Of a stretch of 27,481 nucleotides of DNA, positions 1 through 8,612 are shown one piece after another (positions within the stretch are counted from its first letter, which is position 1; every line of letters begins with the position of its first letter). The position numbers and the translations under genes were made by a program. The notes beneath the pieces were generated by a model, which was not told the DNA's origin, searched no databases, and saw only the letters and a program-made list of their open reading frames with translations. The DNA comes from Zetaproteobacteria bacterium. GTDB lineage: Bacteria > Pseudomonadota > Alphaproteobacteria > Micavibrionales > Micavibrionaceae. Location of the stretch: NCBI GenBank assembly GCA_002747015.1, contig NVXI01000002.1:1-27481 (forward strand), given 5' to 3'.

Positions 1-67
1 GACGAGACTTGAACTCGCGGCCTCCGCCGTGACAGGGCGGCGCTCTAACCAACTGAGCTACACCCGC
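1..67 (-). tRNA. tRNA-Asp (GTC), 3' end cut by the window edge
   Basis: Read on the minus strand, a tRNA cloverleaf begins with acceptor arm GCGGGTG at 67 and continues with D-arm GCTC/GAGC. The anticodon stem is CCGCC/GGCGG around loop CTGTCAC, so the anticodon is GTC (aspartate). The T-arm GCGAG/CTCGT has the loop TTCAAGT and one G-U pair. Only the first base of the 3' acceptor strand is inside the window, so the remaining acceptor bases and CCA lie to the left. A well-formed promoter sits directly upstream. Confidence 0.93.
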
Positions 68-85
68 GCATTTGAGATGAAGAGT

Positions 86-114
86 GTTATATTAGGATGC
101 TCATCTTTCGTCAA
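86..114 (-). promoter_or_regulatory. Sigma-70-type promoter of tRNA-Asp
   Basis: On the minus strand there is a -35 box TTGACG (114-109), a spacer of exactly 17 bp, and a -10 box TATAAC (91-86). The expected start would lie about 12 nt before the tRNA 5' end. Both boxes are near consensus and correctly spaced for a housekeeping promoter. The call rests on sequence only. Confidence 0.7.
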
Positions 115-171
115 GCAACATCTCACAAAAAAATACAAAAAATGCATCTTATTCCACTCTTCTTGATAAGC

Positions 172-1293
172 TTATCCCAATAAAGCACTTTCAGCAGGGA
201 TGCTTTCCATATCTAAGGCCTCTGCGACAGGTTCATTTGTAATTTTACCAGCACATACATTCAACCCATTTAAGAAGTTAGGATCGTTCCTCAATGTCTC
301 TTTCCATCCATTATCTGCAAGACGGAGAGCATATGGCAATACAGAGTGGTTCAGTGCCAAGGCAGAGCTAAGCGGTACTGCACCGGGCATATTTGCGACA
401 CAGTAATGTAGAATACCATCAACAACATATGTTGGTTCTGCATGTGTGGTGGCCTTACTTGTTTCAAAACAGCCGCCCTGATCAATTGCAATATCAACCA
501 TAACCGCGCCTTTTTTCATTGTAGAAAGCATTTTCCTGCTAACAAGCTTAGGTGCGGAAGCCCCAGGTATCAAGACTGCCCCAATAACTAAATCAGCCTG
601 TATAAGGGCACGCTCCAATGTATCAAGGTTTGAATAAACCACATTTGCACGCCCATGGAAATATTCATCCAAAAAGCGCATACGTGGATTTGAACGCTCT
701 AATATCGTTACGTTTGCACCGAGGCCCGTTGCCATTTGCGCGGCATGAAAACCAGAGACACCACCACCAATGATCAAGACATCGGCTGGTTTAACGCCTG
801 GAACACCACCAATAAGACGCCCTAGGCCACCCATATGTTTCTGAAGATAAAAACTTCCCACCTGTATAGACAAGCGACCAGCGATCTCACTCATAGGTTC
901 TAATAACGGAAGACCATGTCCATTTGGCCCCGTTACCGTCTCATAAGCAATCGCAACACAGCCAGAATCAACAAGTGCCTGAGTTTGATCCTTATCCGCG
1001 GCCAAATGCAAATAAGTAAACAATATTTGCTCCTTGCGAAGCATCTTGCACTCCTGCGCCTGTGGCTCTTTAACCTTAATAATCATTTCGGCTTGTTCAA
1101 AAACTTCTTGCGCAGTATTAACAATTGTTGCACCTGCATCCACATAATCAGAATCACTAAAATTAATACCCATGCCTGCATCTGTTTCAATCAAAACATC
1201 ATGGCCACGAGACGTAAACTCCTTGACTGAAGAAGGTACCAACCCCACCCGATACTCCAATGTTTTAATTTCTTTTGGGACACCAATCAACAT
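172..1293 (-). CDS. ald: Alanine dehydrogenase
   Basis: NAD-dependent oxidative deamination of L-alanine to pyruvate and ammonia (or the reverse), a cytosolic enzyme linking amino-acid and central carbon metabolism. The 373 residues match the family length. Residues known from characterised enzymes fall at their usual places: Arg15 in the N-terminal substrate site, Lys75 in IIKVKEP, and His96 in TYLHLAAD. The NAD-binding glycine motif GGGVSG is at 176-181, and the conserved VDIAIDQGG segment (Asp271) follows. The ATG at 1293 has a good GAAGGAG ribosome-binding site about 7 nt upstream. It lies downstream of ispG on the same strand across a 150-bp gap, which suggests its own promoter. No Lrp-type regulator gene is adjacent. 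Confidence 0.96.
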   Translation of the reverse strand: MLIGVPKEIKTLEYRVGLVPSSVKEFTSRGHDVLIETDAGMGINFSDSDYVDAGATIVNTAQEVFEQAEMIIKVKEPQAQECKMLRKEQILFTYLHLAADKDQTQALVDSGCVAIAYETVTGPNGHGLPLLEPMSEIAGRLSIQVGSFYLQKHMGGLGRLIGGVPGVKPADVLIIGGGVSGFHAAQMATGLGANVTILERSNPRMRFLDEYFHGRANVVYSNLDTLERALIQADLVIGAVLIPGASAPKLVSRKMLSTMKKGAVMVDIAIDQGGCFETSKATTHAEPTYVVDGILHYCVANMPGAVPLSSALALNHSVLPYALRLADNGWKETLRNDPNFLNGLNVCAGKITNEPVAEALDMESIPAESALLG

Positions 1294-1353
1294 TTTGAAA
1301 ACTCCTTCAATTATTTTTCTAGCGGAAATATTTAAAAATTTTGTGGCAGTGTA

Positions 1354-1372
1354 TGATAATGGACAATAATCA
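1354..1372. promoter_or_regulatory. Imperfect inverted repeat upstream of ald, possible operator
   Basis: The sequence TGATAAT-GGACA-ATAATCA forms an inverted repeat with 6 of 7 arm positions matching, about 60 bp upstream of the ald start. Ald genes are often controlled by Lrp/AsnC-type regulators that bind AT-rich dyads, so an operator role is possible. No matching regulator gene is in the window and AT-rich dyads arise by chance. Confidence 0.25.
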
Positions 1373-1443
1373 TCTAGTCATAAAGTATGCTGCACCACGA
1401 AAAACCATAGATAGAATCGCCACAATCCCCTAATAAGGTCGAA

Positions 1444-2676
1444 CTACGCAGCTTTTGTAAAACGATTTTTTACGTAAGAATCAACAAGGTTTTGAAAATC
1501 TTTAGCAATATTATCACCGCGAAGAGTGTGAGTTTTCTTGCCATCAATGAAAACAGGCGCAACAGGCTTTTCCCCTGTCCCGGGCAAACTAATGCCAATA
1601 TCTGCATGCTTGCTTTCACCTGGGCCGTTAACGATACACCCCATGACTGCCACCTTCATAGTTTCAACACCAGGATAATTCTTTGCCCATATCGGCATAT
1701 TAACATCAAGGTGGCGTTGAATATCTTGGGCCAATTCTTGAAAATATGTGCTGGTTGTACGCCCGCATCCTGGACATGCACTGACCTCTGGCATAAATGA
1801 CCTTATATTGAGAGCCTGCAATATTTCCTGACACACACGCACTTCCAATGTGCGCTCTCCGCCCGGTTCTGGTGTTAAAGAGGCACGAATTGTGTCCCCT
1901 ATCCCTTGCTGTAAAAGTATCCCCTCACCAAGGGCTGTCGCAATAATACCTTTTGAACCCATACCTGCCTCGGTTAAACCAAGATGCAGCGCATAATTGG
2001 ATCGATCGGCCAACGCACCGTAGACAGCAATTAGATCCTGCACACGACTAACTTTCGCAGATAAAATAATCTTATTTTTAGATAATCCAATATTTTGTGC
2101 TTGATCTGCACTCATCAATGCTGATTCAACCAAGGTCTCACGCATGATTTCATCAGAAGAGCGCGGTGTATCAAATTTTGCATTCTCGTCCATTAGCTTG
2201 GTTGCAAGCGCTTGATCCAAGCTCCCCCAATTCACACCGATACGAACTGCTTTATTATATTTTATTGCCGTTTCTATGATTTGCTCATAGTGAAGATCCC
2301 GTTTTTTACCAAAACCAACATTCCCAGGATTGATACGATACTTATCAAGGCTCTCAGCCATAGAAGGATGGTCTTTTAACAAGGTGTGCCCATTATAGTG
2401 AAAACATCCAACAAGTGGGATTTTTAAATTGGCTTTGTCTAAACGCTCACGCAGTTTGGCAACGCCAATTGCTGCTTCATCATTATTGACCGTAATACGA
2501 ACGATCTCTGATCCCGCCAGATAGAGCTGCCTAACTTGCTCAAATGTCTTATCAACATCCGCAGTATCCGTATTTGTCATAGATTGCACAACAACAGGCG
2601 CACCACCACCAATAGTGACGTTCCTAACTTTTACCGCATGGGTTTTATGCCGTTTAATTTTTGAAATTGCGACCAT
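1444..2676 (-). CDS. ispG: 4-hydroxy-3-methylbut-2-enyl diphosphate synthase (flavodoxin/ferredoxin)
   Basis: IspG (GcpE) carries out the penultimate step of the MEP isoprenoid pathway, reductively opening 2-C-methyl-D-erythritol 2,4-cyclodiphosphate to HMBPP with a [4Fe-4S] cluster. The 410-residue protein has the TIM-barrel part with the [10 protein letters not shown] signature near residue 31. The C-terminal cluster domain has Cys301 and Cys304 in ACPGCGRT, Cys347 in [10 protein letters not shown], and the conserved Glu354. Length and motifs fit the bacterial short form. The gene starts 35 bp downstream of the gcdH stop on the same strand. No Shine-Dalgarno is visible before the ATG, but a TATAAT hexamer lies at 2693-2688, only 11 bp before the start. 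The mRNA may therefore be read from gcdH or have a very short leader. Confidence 0.96.
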   Translation of the reverse strand: MVAISKIKRHKTHAVKVRNVTIGGGAPVVVQSMTNTDTADVDKTFEQVRQLYLAGSEIVRITVNNDEAAIGVAKLRERLDKANLKIPLVGCFHYNGHTLLKDHPSMAESLDKYRINPGNVGFGKKRDLHYEQIIETAIKYNKAVRIGVNWGSLDQALATKLMDENAKFDTPRSSDEIMRETLVESALMSADQAQNIGLSKNKIILSAKVSRVQDLIAVYGALADRSNYALHLGLTEAGMGSKGIIATALGEGILLQQGIGDTIRASLTPEPGGERTLEVRVCQEILQALNIRSFMPEVSACPGCGRTTSTYFQELAQDIQRHLDVNMPIWAKNYPGVETMKVAVMGCIVNGPGESKHADIGISLPGTGEKPVAPVFIDGKKTHTLRGDNIAKDFQNLVDSYVKNRFTKAA

Positions 2677-2711
2677 AGGGGTTTTGTATTATAAAATTCA
2701 CAACATGGCAA

Positions 2712-3896
2712 TTAAAAGAATGCCTGCAACCCCGTCTGAGCCCGACCAAGGATCAGTGCATGCACATCATGCGTTCCTTCATACGTATTTACGGATTCAA
2801 GGTTACACATGTGGCGCATGACATGGAACTCATCCGATATACCATTACCGCCATGCATATCACGCGCCATACGGGCAATATCCAGTGCTTTGCCACAGTT
2901 GTTGCGTTTAATCAAAGAAATCATCTCCGGCGCAAAATTGTCATCATCCATCAGCCGTCCTACCTGCAACGCAGCGTGTAAACCAAGAGTGATTTCCGTT
3001 TGCATATCAGCAAGTTTCTTCTGTACCAATTGTGTTTGCGCAAGTGGTCGATCAAATTGCTTACGGTCTAGAGTATATTGGCGTGCGGCATGCCAGCAGA
3101 ATTCCGCAGCCCCCATAACACCCCAAGCAATACCATAGCGCGCACGGTTCAAACATTCGAACGGCCCACGTAGCCCTTGCGCATTGGGCAATAAATGCTC
3201 ATCAGATACAACAACACCATCCATTACAATTTCACCGGTAATAGAAGCACGCAAGGACAGCTTCCCACCAATTTTAGGCGCAGATAATCCCTTCATACCC
3301 TTTTCAAGAATAAAGCCTTTAATTTTATTGTCATGAGCCGCAGATTTTGCCCAAATAATAAACACATCCGCAATCGGAGAGTTACTAATCCAAGTCTTTG
3401 AACCTGTGAGCTTATATCCACCATCAACCTTTTCAGCGCGTGTATTCATACTGCCCGGGTCCGATCCTGCATCAGGTTCGGTCAAGCCAAAACAACCTAT
3501 ATGCTCCCCACTCGCGAGTTTAGGGAGGTATTTTACACGTTGTTCTTCTGATCCCCATGCATAAATAGGATACATAACCAAAGAAGACTGAACCGACATT
3601 GCAGATCTATATCCAGAATCAACACGCTCTATTTCACGGGCAATAAGGCCATAAGATACATAATTAACGTCCGAGCCACCATATTTTTCAGGTAGGGTTG
3701 AGCCTAATAAGCCAAGTTCGCCCATCTCCCTTAATATCTCCGGATCAAAGTGATCATCTCTATAAGCATCCAGTACTCTAGGGGCTAATTTATCTTGGGC
3801 ATATGCATGTGCCATATCCCGAATGGCACGCTCTTCCTCAGTTAAGCATGTTTCTAACAACAAAGGATCTTCCCATTGGAAATTGGCGATATTCAT
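2712..3896 (-). CDS. gcdH: Glutaryl-CoA dehydrogenase (acyl-CoA dehydrogenase family)
   Basis: FAD-dependent, decarboxylating oxidation of glutaryl-CoA to crotonyl-CoA in lysine and tryptophan breakdown, passing electrons to ETF. The 394 residues follow the acyl-CoA dehydrogenase layout: helical N-domain, central beta domain with the FAD/substrate segment [16 protein letters not shown] (135-150), then helical C-domain. The GCDH subfamily signature [13 protein letters not shown] is at 96-108. The catalytic base is Glu373 in [16 protein letters not shown], at the C-terminal position typical of GCDH. The ATG at 3896 has an AGGGAA ribosome-binding site. It is divergent from the fused E1 gene, with 69 bp between the two starts. 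Another short-chain acyl-CoA dehydrogenase is possible, but the GCDH signature makes this unlikely. Confidence 0.93.
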   Translation of the reverse strand: MNIANFQWEDPLLLETCLTEEERAIRDMAHAYAQDKLAPRVLDAYRDDHFDPEILREMGELGLLGSTLPEKYGGSDVNYVSYGLIAREIERVDSGYRSAMSVQSSLVMYPIYAWGSEEQRVKYLPKLASGEHIGCFGLTEPDAGSDPGSMNTRAEKVDGGYKLTGSKTWISNSPIADVFIIWAKSAAHDNKIKGFILEKGMKGLSAPKIGGKLSLRASITGEIVMDGVVVSDEHLLPNAQGLRGPFECLNRARYGIAWGVMGAAEFCWHAARQYTLDRKQFDRPLAQTQLVQKKLADMQTEITLGLHAALQVGRLMDDDNFAPEMISLIKRNNCGKALDIARMARDMHGGNGISDEFHVMRHMCNLESVNTYEGTHDVHALILGRAQTGLQAFF

Positions 3897-3965
3897 ATTT
3901 ATAATTCCCTATTTTATGTTCGCAGGAACTATACATCACTCTTTCTCGATGATAAAGTCACCGAC

Positions 3966-6173
3966 ATGAAAGATCGTGCAAAAATTGTTCATGAAAATTT
4001 TCTTCGTCGCGTTAAGGATGAGGACTTACCACATACAGATTTTGAAAGTCCTGAGAATGTAGGCCTTTCAAATGCACAATTTGTTGAAATCTTCGAAAGC
4101 CAAGCTCTTAGTCGTCGCCTTGATATGGAGGCACGAGACCTTCAGGCAATTGGCGAAGGATTCTACACAATCGGTAGTTCTGGCCATGAAGGAAATGCCG
4201 CCGTATCCGCGGCACTTCGTATTGATGACATGGCATTTTTACATTACCGTGATGCTGCATTCTTTATACAACGCGCAAAGAAATTACCCGGACAGACACC
4301 ATTATGGGATATCTTGCTCAGCTTAACAGCCTCTAGCGAAGATCCAATTTCTGCGGGTAGGCATAAAGTTCTAGGCAGTAAAGCCCTACACATCCCCCCA
4401 CAGACCAGCACAATTGCATCACATCTGCCAAAAGCAGTTGGTGCGGCACATAGTATAGGCCTCAATACAAAAATTGAAAAAAATAACAATATTCCACATG
4501 ATGCAATTATCATGTGTAGCTTTGGTGATGCGTCTGTCAATCACTCGACGGCACAAGGCGCGTTTAACGCCGCAGGTTGGGCAGCCTATAAAAACTCTGA
4601 TTTACCGCTCTTATTTTTATGTGAAGATAATGATATTGGCATCTCTACCCCTACGCCCAAAAACTGGATTTATAATAATTTTAAAGACCGCCCAGGATTA
4701 AAATATTTCTATTGCAATGGATTAAATGCACTGGAGACATATAAGGTTACAAAAGAAGCGGCCGCATATGCCAGAATTAATAAAGCTCCTGTCTTCCTTC
4801 ACAAAAAATGTGTGCGTCTATATGGTCATGCAGGCGCAGATGTTCAAACCGCATATATGAGTAAAGAAAAGGTAGAGCGAACAGAGGCACAAGATCCGCT
4901 ATTACACACTGCAAATTTACTTATACAAAACAATATTCTTACTGCTACACAAATTTTGGATATTTACAATGAAATTGGTGAGCGTATAGAACGCGCGGCA
5001 CAACATGTGATAAAACGCCCCAAACTCACAACATCTCTCGGTGTACAAGAAAGTATAATCCCCGATACGGTTGAAGATATTAAGCCAGTAAAGCTGCCGA
5101 CTCAAAAAGAGCGTGAACAAAGTTTTGGACGAGAAATCCAAACCATGAAACAGCCACAGCACATGGCACGTCTTATCAATTGGACATTACATGACCTTAT
5201 GCTGTCACATGATAATATTGTAATGGCCGGTGAAGATATTGGTCCCAAGGGCGGTGTTTATAATGTGACAGCTAAATTACATTCTAAATTTGGGTCACAA
5301 CGCGTTATTAATACACTTCTTGATGAGCAAACCATTCTCGGCCTTGCTATAGGCATGGCGCATAATGGAATCCTCCCAATTCCAGAAATACAATTCTTGG
5401 CATATCTGCATAATGCTGAGGATCAGCTTAGAGGCGAAGCCGCAACGCTCAGCTTCTTCTCCAACAAGCAATATACCAACCCAATGATAATACGTGTTGC
5501 CGGCTTGGCATATCAGCGTGGATTTGGTGGGCATTTCCACAATGATAATTCCTTTGCCGTTTTACGTGATATTCCCGGCATTATTATTGCTTGCCCGTCT
5601 AATGGGGCAGATGCCATTGAAATGATGCGCGAATGTGTAAGGCTGGCGCGCGAAGAGCAACGCATCATCGTATTCTTAGAGCCTATCGCCCTGTATATGA
5701 CACGTGACTTGCACGCGGAAAAAGACGGACTTTGGACATTCCCCTATATAGAGCCTAAAGATGCAAAACCGATTGCTCTTGGTGATCTTCATGTAGAAGG
5801 CAAAGGAACGGATCTTTGTATTCTTACATATGGGAATGGCTATTACCTATCACGCCAAGCCGCCAAGATTTTAGAAGATGAGCATAATATTAAATTGCGT
5901 GTGATTGATATTCGCTGGCTAGCCCCGCTAAATGAAACGGAAATTATTAAAGCCATTAAACCGTGTAAGCATGTTCTGATTGTTGACGAATGCAGGCGTA
6001 GTGGTTCAATCAGTGAAGCCCTTATGACTATGGCAATGGAAAATCTATCCCCCATGCCAAAGATTAAACGTCTGACAGCAGATGATTGTTTTATCCCATT
6101 AGGAAAAGCGTATGCAGTCACCCTGCCAAGCAAGGATATAATCATTCAAAATGCATTAGATCTTCTAAAATAA
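3966..6173 (+). CDS. Fused alpha+beta E1 component of a thiamine-diphosphate 2-oxoacid dehydrogenase
   Basis: One 735-residue chain carries both halves of a 2-oxoacid dehydrogenase E1, the ThDP enzyme that decarboxylates a 2-oxo acid and passes on the acyl group. Residues about 40-350 are E1-alpha-like, with ThDP/Mg motif GDAS (187-190) running into ED-N (220-222) and the loop segment RLYGHAGAD. Residues about 395-735 are E1-beta-like, with GEDIG (422-426), DEQTILGLAIGMA containing the likely catalytic Glu454, and a transketolase C-terminal domain. The ATG at 3966 is chosen because the only upstream in-frame start is a TTG at 3876 inside gcdH. Substrate is not deducible: branched-chain 2-oxo acids are the default guess for fused E1s. 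No E2 or E3 gene is in the window. The next gene, 24 bp on, is a FabD-like acyltransferase, probably in the same operon. Confidence 0.85.
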   Translation: MKDRAKIVHENFLRRVKDEDLPHTDFESPENVGLSNAQFVEIFESQALSRRLDMEARDLQAIGEGFYTIGSSGHEGNAAVSAALRIDDMAFLHYRDAAFFIQRAKKLPGQTPLWDILLSLTASSEDPISAGRHKVLGSKALHIPPQTSTIASHLPKAVGAAHSIGLNTKIEKNNNIPHDAIIMCSFGDASVNHSTAQGAFNAAGWAAYKNSDLPLLFLCEDNDIGISTPTPKNWIYNNFKDRPGLKYFYCNGLNALETYKVTKEAAAYARINKAPVFLHKKCVRLYGHAGADVQTAYMSKEKVERTEAQDPLLHTANLLIQNNILTATQILDIYNEIGERIERAAQHVIKRPKLTTSLGVQESIIPDTVEDIKPVKLPTQKEREQSFGREIQTMKQPQHMARLINWTLHDLMLSHDNIVMAGEDIGPKGGVYNVTAKLHSKFGSQRVINTLLDEQTILGLAIGMAHNGILPIPEIQFLAYLHNAEDQLRGEAATLSFFSNKQYTNPMIIRVAGLAYQRGFGGHFHNDNSFAVLRDIPGIIIACPSNGADAIEMMRECVRLAREEQRIIVFLEPIALYMTRDLHAEKDGLWTFPYIEPKDAKPIALGDLHVEGKGTDLCILTYGNGYYLSRQAAKILEDEHNIKLRVIDIRWLAPLNETEIIKAIKPCKHVLIVDECRRSGSISEALMTMAMENLSPMPKIKRLTADDCFIPLGKAYAVTLPSKDIIIQNALDLLK

Positions 6174-6197
6174 TCATTAAAGATTAGGAAATTTACA

Positions 6198-7235
6198 ATG
6201 AAAAAAAGAGCATTAGTTATTGCCCCCGGCAGAGGGACTTATAACAAGGCGGAGCTTGGATATCTACAAAAACACCATGCGGATAAAGCAGATTTCATTT
6301 CAATGCTTGATGATTATAGAACGGCACAAGACCAAATAAAAATTTCTGAGCTTGATGGTCAATCTAGATATTCCTTAAGAGAACATACACGCGGCGATAA
6401 TGCTTCCCCACTTATCTATGCTTGTGCCTATGGAGACTATCTTTCTATTGATAAAGATAAATTCGATATCGTCGCAATCACAGGAAATTCTATGGGTTGG
6501 TATATAGCTCTTGGATGTGGAAACGCTTTATCGGAAATCAGCACAACCAAAGTCATCAATACAATGGGCACGATAATGCAAGACTCTCTTATCGGAGGGC
6601 AACTGATTTACCCAATCGTTGATGATAACTGGAATATCATTGACGGGAAAATGGATGAACTGGCCCGCATAACAGATAAAATAAATGCACTTGAGGGATG
6701 CCACCTTTATACATCAATAATGTTAGGGGGATTTATTGTTTATGGTGGGAATGACGCAGCCATACAAATGCTGCAAGAAACGTTACCACCAGCACAAGAA
6801 CGGTTCCCTTTGATACTTCCAAACCATGCGGCGTTTCACACACCGCTACAAAAACCAATGTCAGATAAGGCATTGGACATTTTCTCTTCCGATATATTTT
6901 TCTCACCAGCTGTGCCCTTGATAGATGGACGCGGACATATTTGGCGACCCTTCGCAACAGACCAACAAGATATACACAGCTACACTTTTGATCATCAAGT
7001 CTGCGAATATTATGATTTTACAAAAGCTGTTCAGGTCGGCATGAAGGAATTTGCACCCGATTGTATTATTGTACTTGGCCCGGGCACAACACTTGGGGGT
7101 GCGGTCGCGCAAAGCCTTATCCAAATTGGATGGGACTCATTGCACTGTAAATTAGACTTTATAGAGCGTCAGAAAACAGACAACCCGATTCTCTATGCAA
7201 TGGGTATCGATGAACAACGTGCAGAAGTTATTTAG
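6198..7235 (+). CDS. FabD-like acyltransferase with divergent substrate-binding residues
   Basis: A 345-residue alpha/beta acyltransferase related to malonyl-CoA:ACP transacylase. The nucleophile is Ser98 in TGNSMGWY, where FabD has GHSLGE. The catalytic His214 lies in AAFHTPLQKPM, and VLGPGTTLGGAVAQSL (292-307) matches the FabD C-terminal glycine motif. Three hallmarks differ. The oxyanion-loop GQGSQ is GRGTY (11-15). The His and Glu around the nucleophile are Asn and Trp. The RGxxMQ motif is MGTIMQ (123-128), so the Arg that binds the malonyl carboxylate is absent. I infer a transferase (or hydrolase) for a non-carboxylated acyl group, perhaps the one made by the upstream E1. The ATG follows TTAGGAAA. 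It is not the housekeeping FabD, given these changes and the lack of fab genes nearby. Confidence 0.75.
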   Translation: MKKRALVIAPGRGTYNKAELGYLQKHHADKADFISMLDDYRTAQDQIKISELDGQSRYSLREHTRGDNASPLIYACAYGDYLSIDKDKFDIVAITGNSMGWYIALGCGNALSEISTTKVINTMGTIMQDSLIGGQLIYPIVDDNWNIIDGKMDELARITDKINALEGCHLYTSIMLGGFIVYGGNDAAIQMLQETLPPAQERFPLILPNHAAFHTPLQKPMSDKALDIFSSDIFFSPAVPLIDGRGHIWRPFATDQQDIHSYTFDHQVCEYYDFTKAVQVGMKEFAPDCIIVLGPGTTLGGAVAQSLIQIGWDSLHCKLDFIERQKTDNPILYAMGIDEQRAEVI

Positions 7236-7248
7236 AATTGAGCCTCAC

Positions 7249-8046
7249 ATGAATAATCAAAGAAACTATAATCTTACTGATCTTATTAAAGTTATGGAGG
7301 ACCTAAGAGCACCAAAGACTGGGTGCCCATGGGATATAGAACAAGATTTTAAAACCATAATACCTTATACACTGGAAGAAGCATATGAAGTGGCAGATGC
7401 GGTTGATCGTGGCTCCATGCCTGATTTACGTGAAGAGCTGGGCGATCTACTCTTCCAATCTATATATCACGCGCAAATGGCGGCAGAATCCGGTCATTTC
7501 AATATTCATGATGTTATTCACGATGTTACAGAAAAGATGATCTCGCGACATCCGCATGTTTTTGGCAATGTAAAAGCAAGTTCTGCGGCGGATGTGGACA
7601 AAATATGGGAAATTCAGAAAGAAGCCGAAAAGAACAAAAATAAAGACAAAGATAATAGCGCATTAGATGGTGTCACGGTGGCATTACCAGCACTTTTAAA
7701 AGCCCAAAAACTTCAAAAAAAGGCTGCTAAAGTTGGATTTGAATGGCCAGATGTATCTCACGTTTTGGATAAATTAGAAGAAGAAATACTTGAAATGCGT
7801 ACAGCAATTGCCAACTCAGACACTGATAACCAAAAAGAAGAGTTGGGAGATATCTTATTCCTGCTTGCTAACTATGGTCGGATGCTTGGTATTAACAGCG
7901 AAGAAGCATTGCGCCAATGTAACAATAAGTTTGAGCGCCGCTTTCGAGGGTTAGAAACAGATATAAAAAACAATGGCGGTAGCCTATTGGAGACACCCTT
8001 GGAAGAAATGGAAAATGCATGGAATAGGCAAAAAAACAAAGAATAA
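7249..8046 (+). CDS. mazG: Nucleoside triphosphate pyrophosphohydrolase MazG
   Basis: MazG hydrolyses (d)NTPs to the monophosphate and pyrophosphate, a house-cleaning activity against non-canonical nucleotides. The 265-residue chain has the usual tandem arrangement. The first MazG domain has GCPWDIEQ (25-32), the metal-binding EEAYEVAD (43-50) and EELGDLLFQ (62-70). The second, C-terminal domain has GFEWPDVSHVLDKLEEEILEM followed by KEELGDILFLLANY. The ATG at 7249 is preferred because it places GCPWD at the family's usual distance and lies 13 bp after the acyltransferase stop. In-frame ATGs at 7195 and 7210 lie inside that gene. Its 3' end converges on mntR across only 20 bp. Confidence 0.94.
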   Translation: MNNQRNYNLTDLIKVMEDLRAPKTGCPWDIEQDFKTIIPYTLEEAYEVADAVDRGSMPDLREELGDLLFQSIYHAQMAAESGHFNIHDVIHDVTEKMISRHPHVFGNVKASSAADVDKIWEIQKEAEKNKNKDKDNSALDGVTVALPALLKAQKLQKKAAKVGFEWPDVSHVLDKLEEEILEMRTAIANSDTDNQKEELGDILFLLANYGRMLGINSEEALRQCNNKFERRFRGLETDIKNNGGSLLETPLEEMENAWNRQKNKE

Positions 8047-8066
8047 TTTTTTAGACGGGGCTTCAC

Positions 8067-8507
8067 CTATGATTTTTTGGCTATCTCTATATATTTTTTG
8101 AAAGCATCTAATGTTTCTTTACTAACGTGATGCTCGACACCTTCCGCGTCCATTTCCGCCGTATCATCACTAACCCCAATAGATTTCAGGAATTCAACAA
8201 CAATAATATGACGTTCTTTACACATTTGGGCCAGCTTCTTCCCTTCTTTTGTAAGAAATAGGGAACGGTACGGCTCTGAATTAACAAGCCCCTCTTTTTT
8301 TAGGCGTGCAACCGTCTTATTTACTGTCGCATGAGAAATACCAAAGCGTTTTGATAAATCAACGATACGTGCTTCCCCCTTAACATCAATTAGATCGGCA
8401 ATAAGCTCAACATAATCCTCAGCATTCTCCGTCTGATGTGCAAGACGAACACGCCCAAATCTTGATGCCTGTAGCTTGGGGTCTGCAAGAGATATTTCGG
8501 AGCTCAT
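8067..8507 (-). CDS. mntR: Manganese-responsive transcriptional regulator (DtxR/MntR family)
   Basis: A 146-residue DtxR-family repressor that binds DNA when loaded with Mn(II) and shuts off manganese import. A winged-helix domain (about 27-95) includes the recognition segment FGISHATVNKTVARLKKEG. It is followed by a metal-binding dimerisation domain, without the C-terminal SH3-like domain of DtxR. The metal ligands known from Bacillus MntR all have counterparts: Asp31 and Glu34 in AEDYVEL, His100 in KERHIIV, and Glu122, Glu125 and His126 in AEGVEHHVS. The ATG at 8507 has a GAGGA site about 10 nt upstream. It is divergent from the metal ABC transporter operon, its expected target, and shares a 105-bp control region with it. 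Confidence 0.93.
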   Translation of the reverse strand: MSSEISLADPKLQASRFGRVRLAHQTENAEDYVELIADLIDVKGEARIVDLSKRFGISHATVNKTVARLKKEGLVNSEPYRSLFLTKEGKKLAQMCKERHIIVVEFLKSIGVSDDTAEMDAEGVEHHVSKETLDAFKKYIEIAKKS

Positions 8508-8529
8508 TCAAGATTATCCTCAAGTAAAA

Positions 8530-8558
8530 ATTTAGCATACAATAAAAAGTGTTGCCAA
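8530..8558 (-). promoter_or_regulatory. Predicted mntR promoter
   Basis: On the minus strand there is a -35 TTGGCA (8558-8553), a 17-bp spacer and a -10 CTAAAT (8535-8530), about 23 bp from the mntR ATG. The -10 box overlaps the TTTAGC arm of the inverted repeat, which would make mntR self-repressed if that arm is bound. The -35 boxes of this promoter and the mntA promoter occupy nearly the same bases. Confidence 0.45.
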
Positions 8559-8565
8559 GGCTAAA
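8531..8565. promoter_or_regulatory. Inverted TTTAGC / GCTAAA arms between mntR and mntA, candidate MntR operators
   Basis: Two perfectly inverted hexamers, TTTAGC (8531-8536) and GCTAAA (8560-8565), sit 23 bp apart in the mntR-mntA control region. One overlaps the predicted mntR -10 and the other lies in the spacer of the predicted mntA promoter. The right arm is itself inside a short dyad AAGG-CTAAA-CCTT (8557-8569). Occupancy by Mn-loaded MntR is an inference from position, not from a known consensus. Confidence 0.4.
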
Positions 8566-8581
8566 CCTTCGTGTATACAAT
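8552..8581 (+). promoter_or_regulatory. Predicted promoter of the metal transporter operon
   Basis: On the plus strand there is a -35 TTGCCA (8552-8557), then either TATACA (8574-8579, 16-bp spacer) or TACAAT (8576-8581, 18-bp spacer) as -10, about 32 bp before the mntA ATG. The GCTAAA arm of the inverted repeat lies between the boxes, where a bound repressor would block RNA polymerase. Confidence 0.5.
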
Positions 8582-8612
8582 ATATATATTACAAATATTA
8601 GGTAAAGACATC

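Noticed and set aside
3876..3965. Upstream extension of the fused E1 gene from a TTG
   Set aside because: It would start inside gcdH, adds 30 residues with no family resemblance, and lacks a ribosome-binding site.
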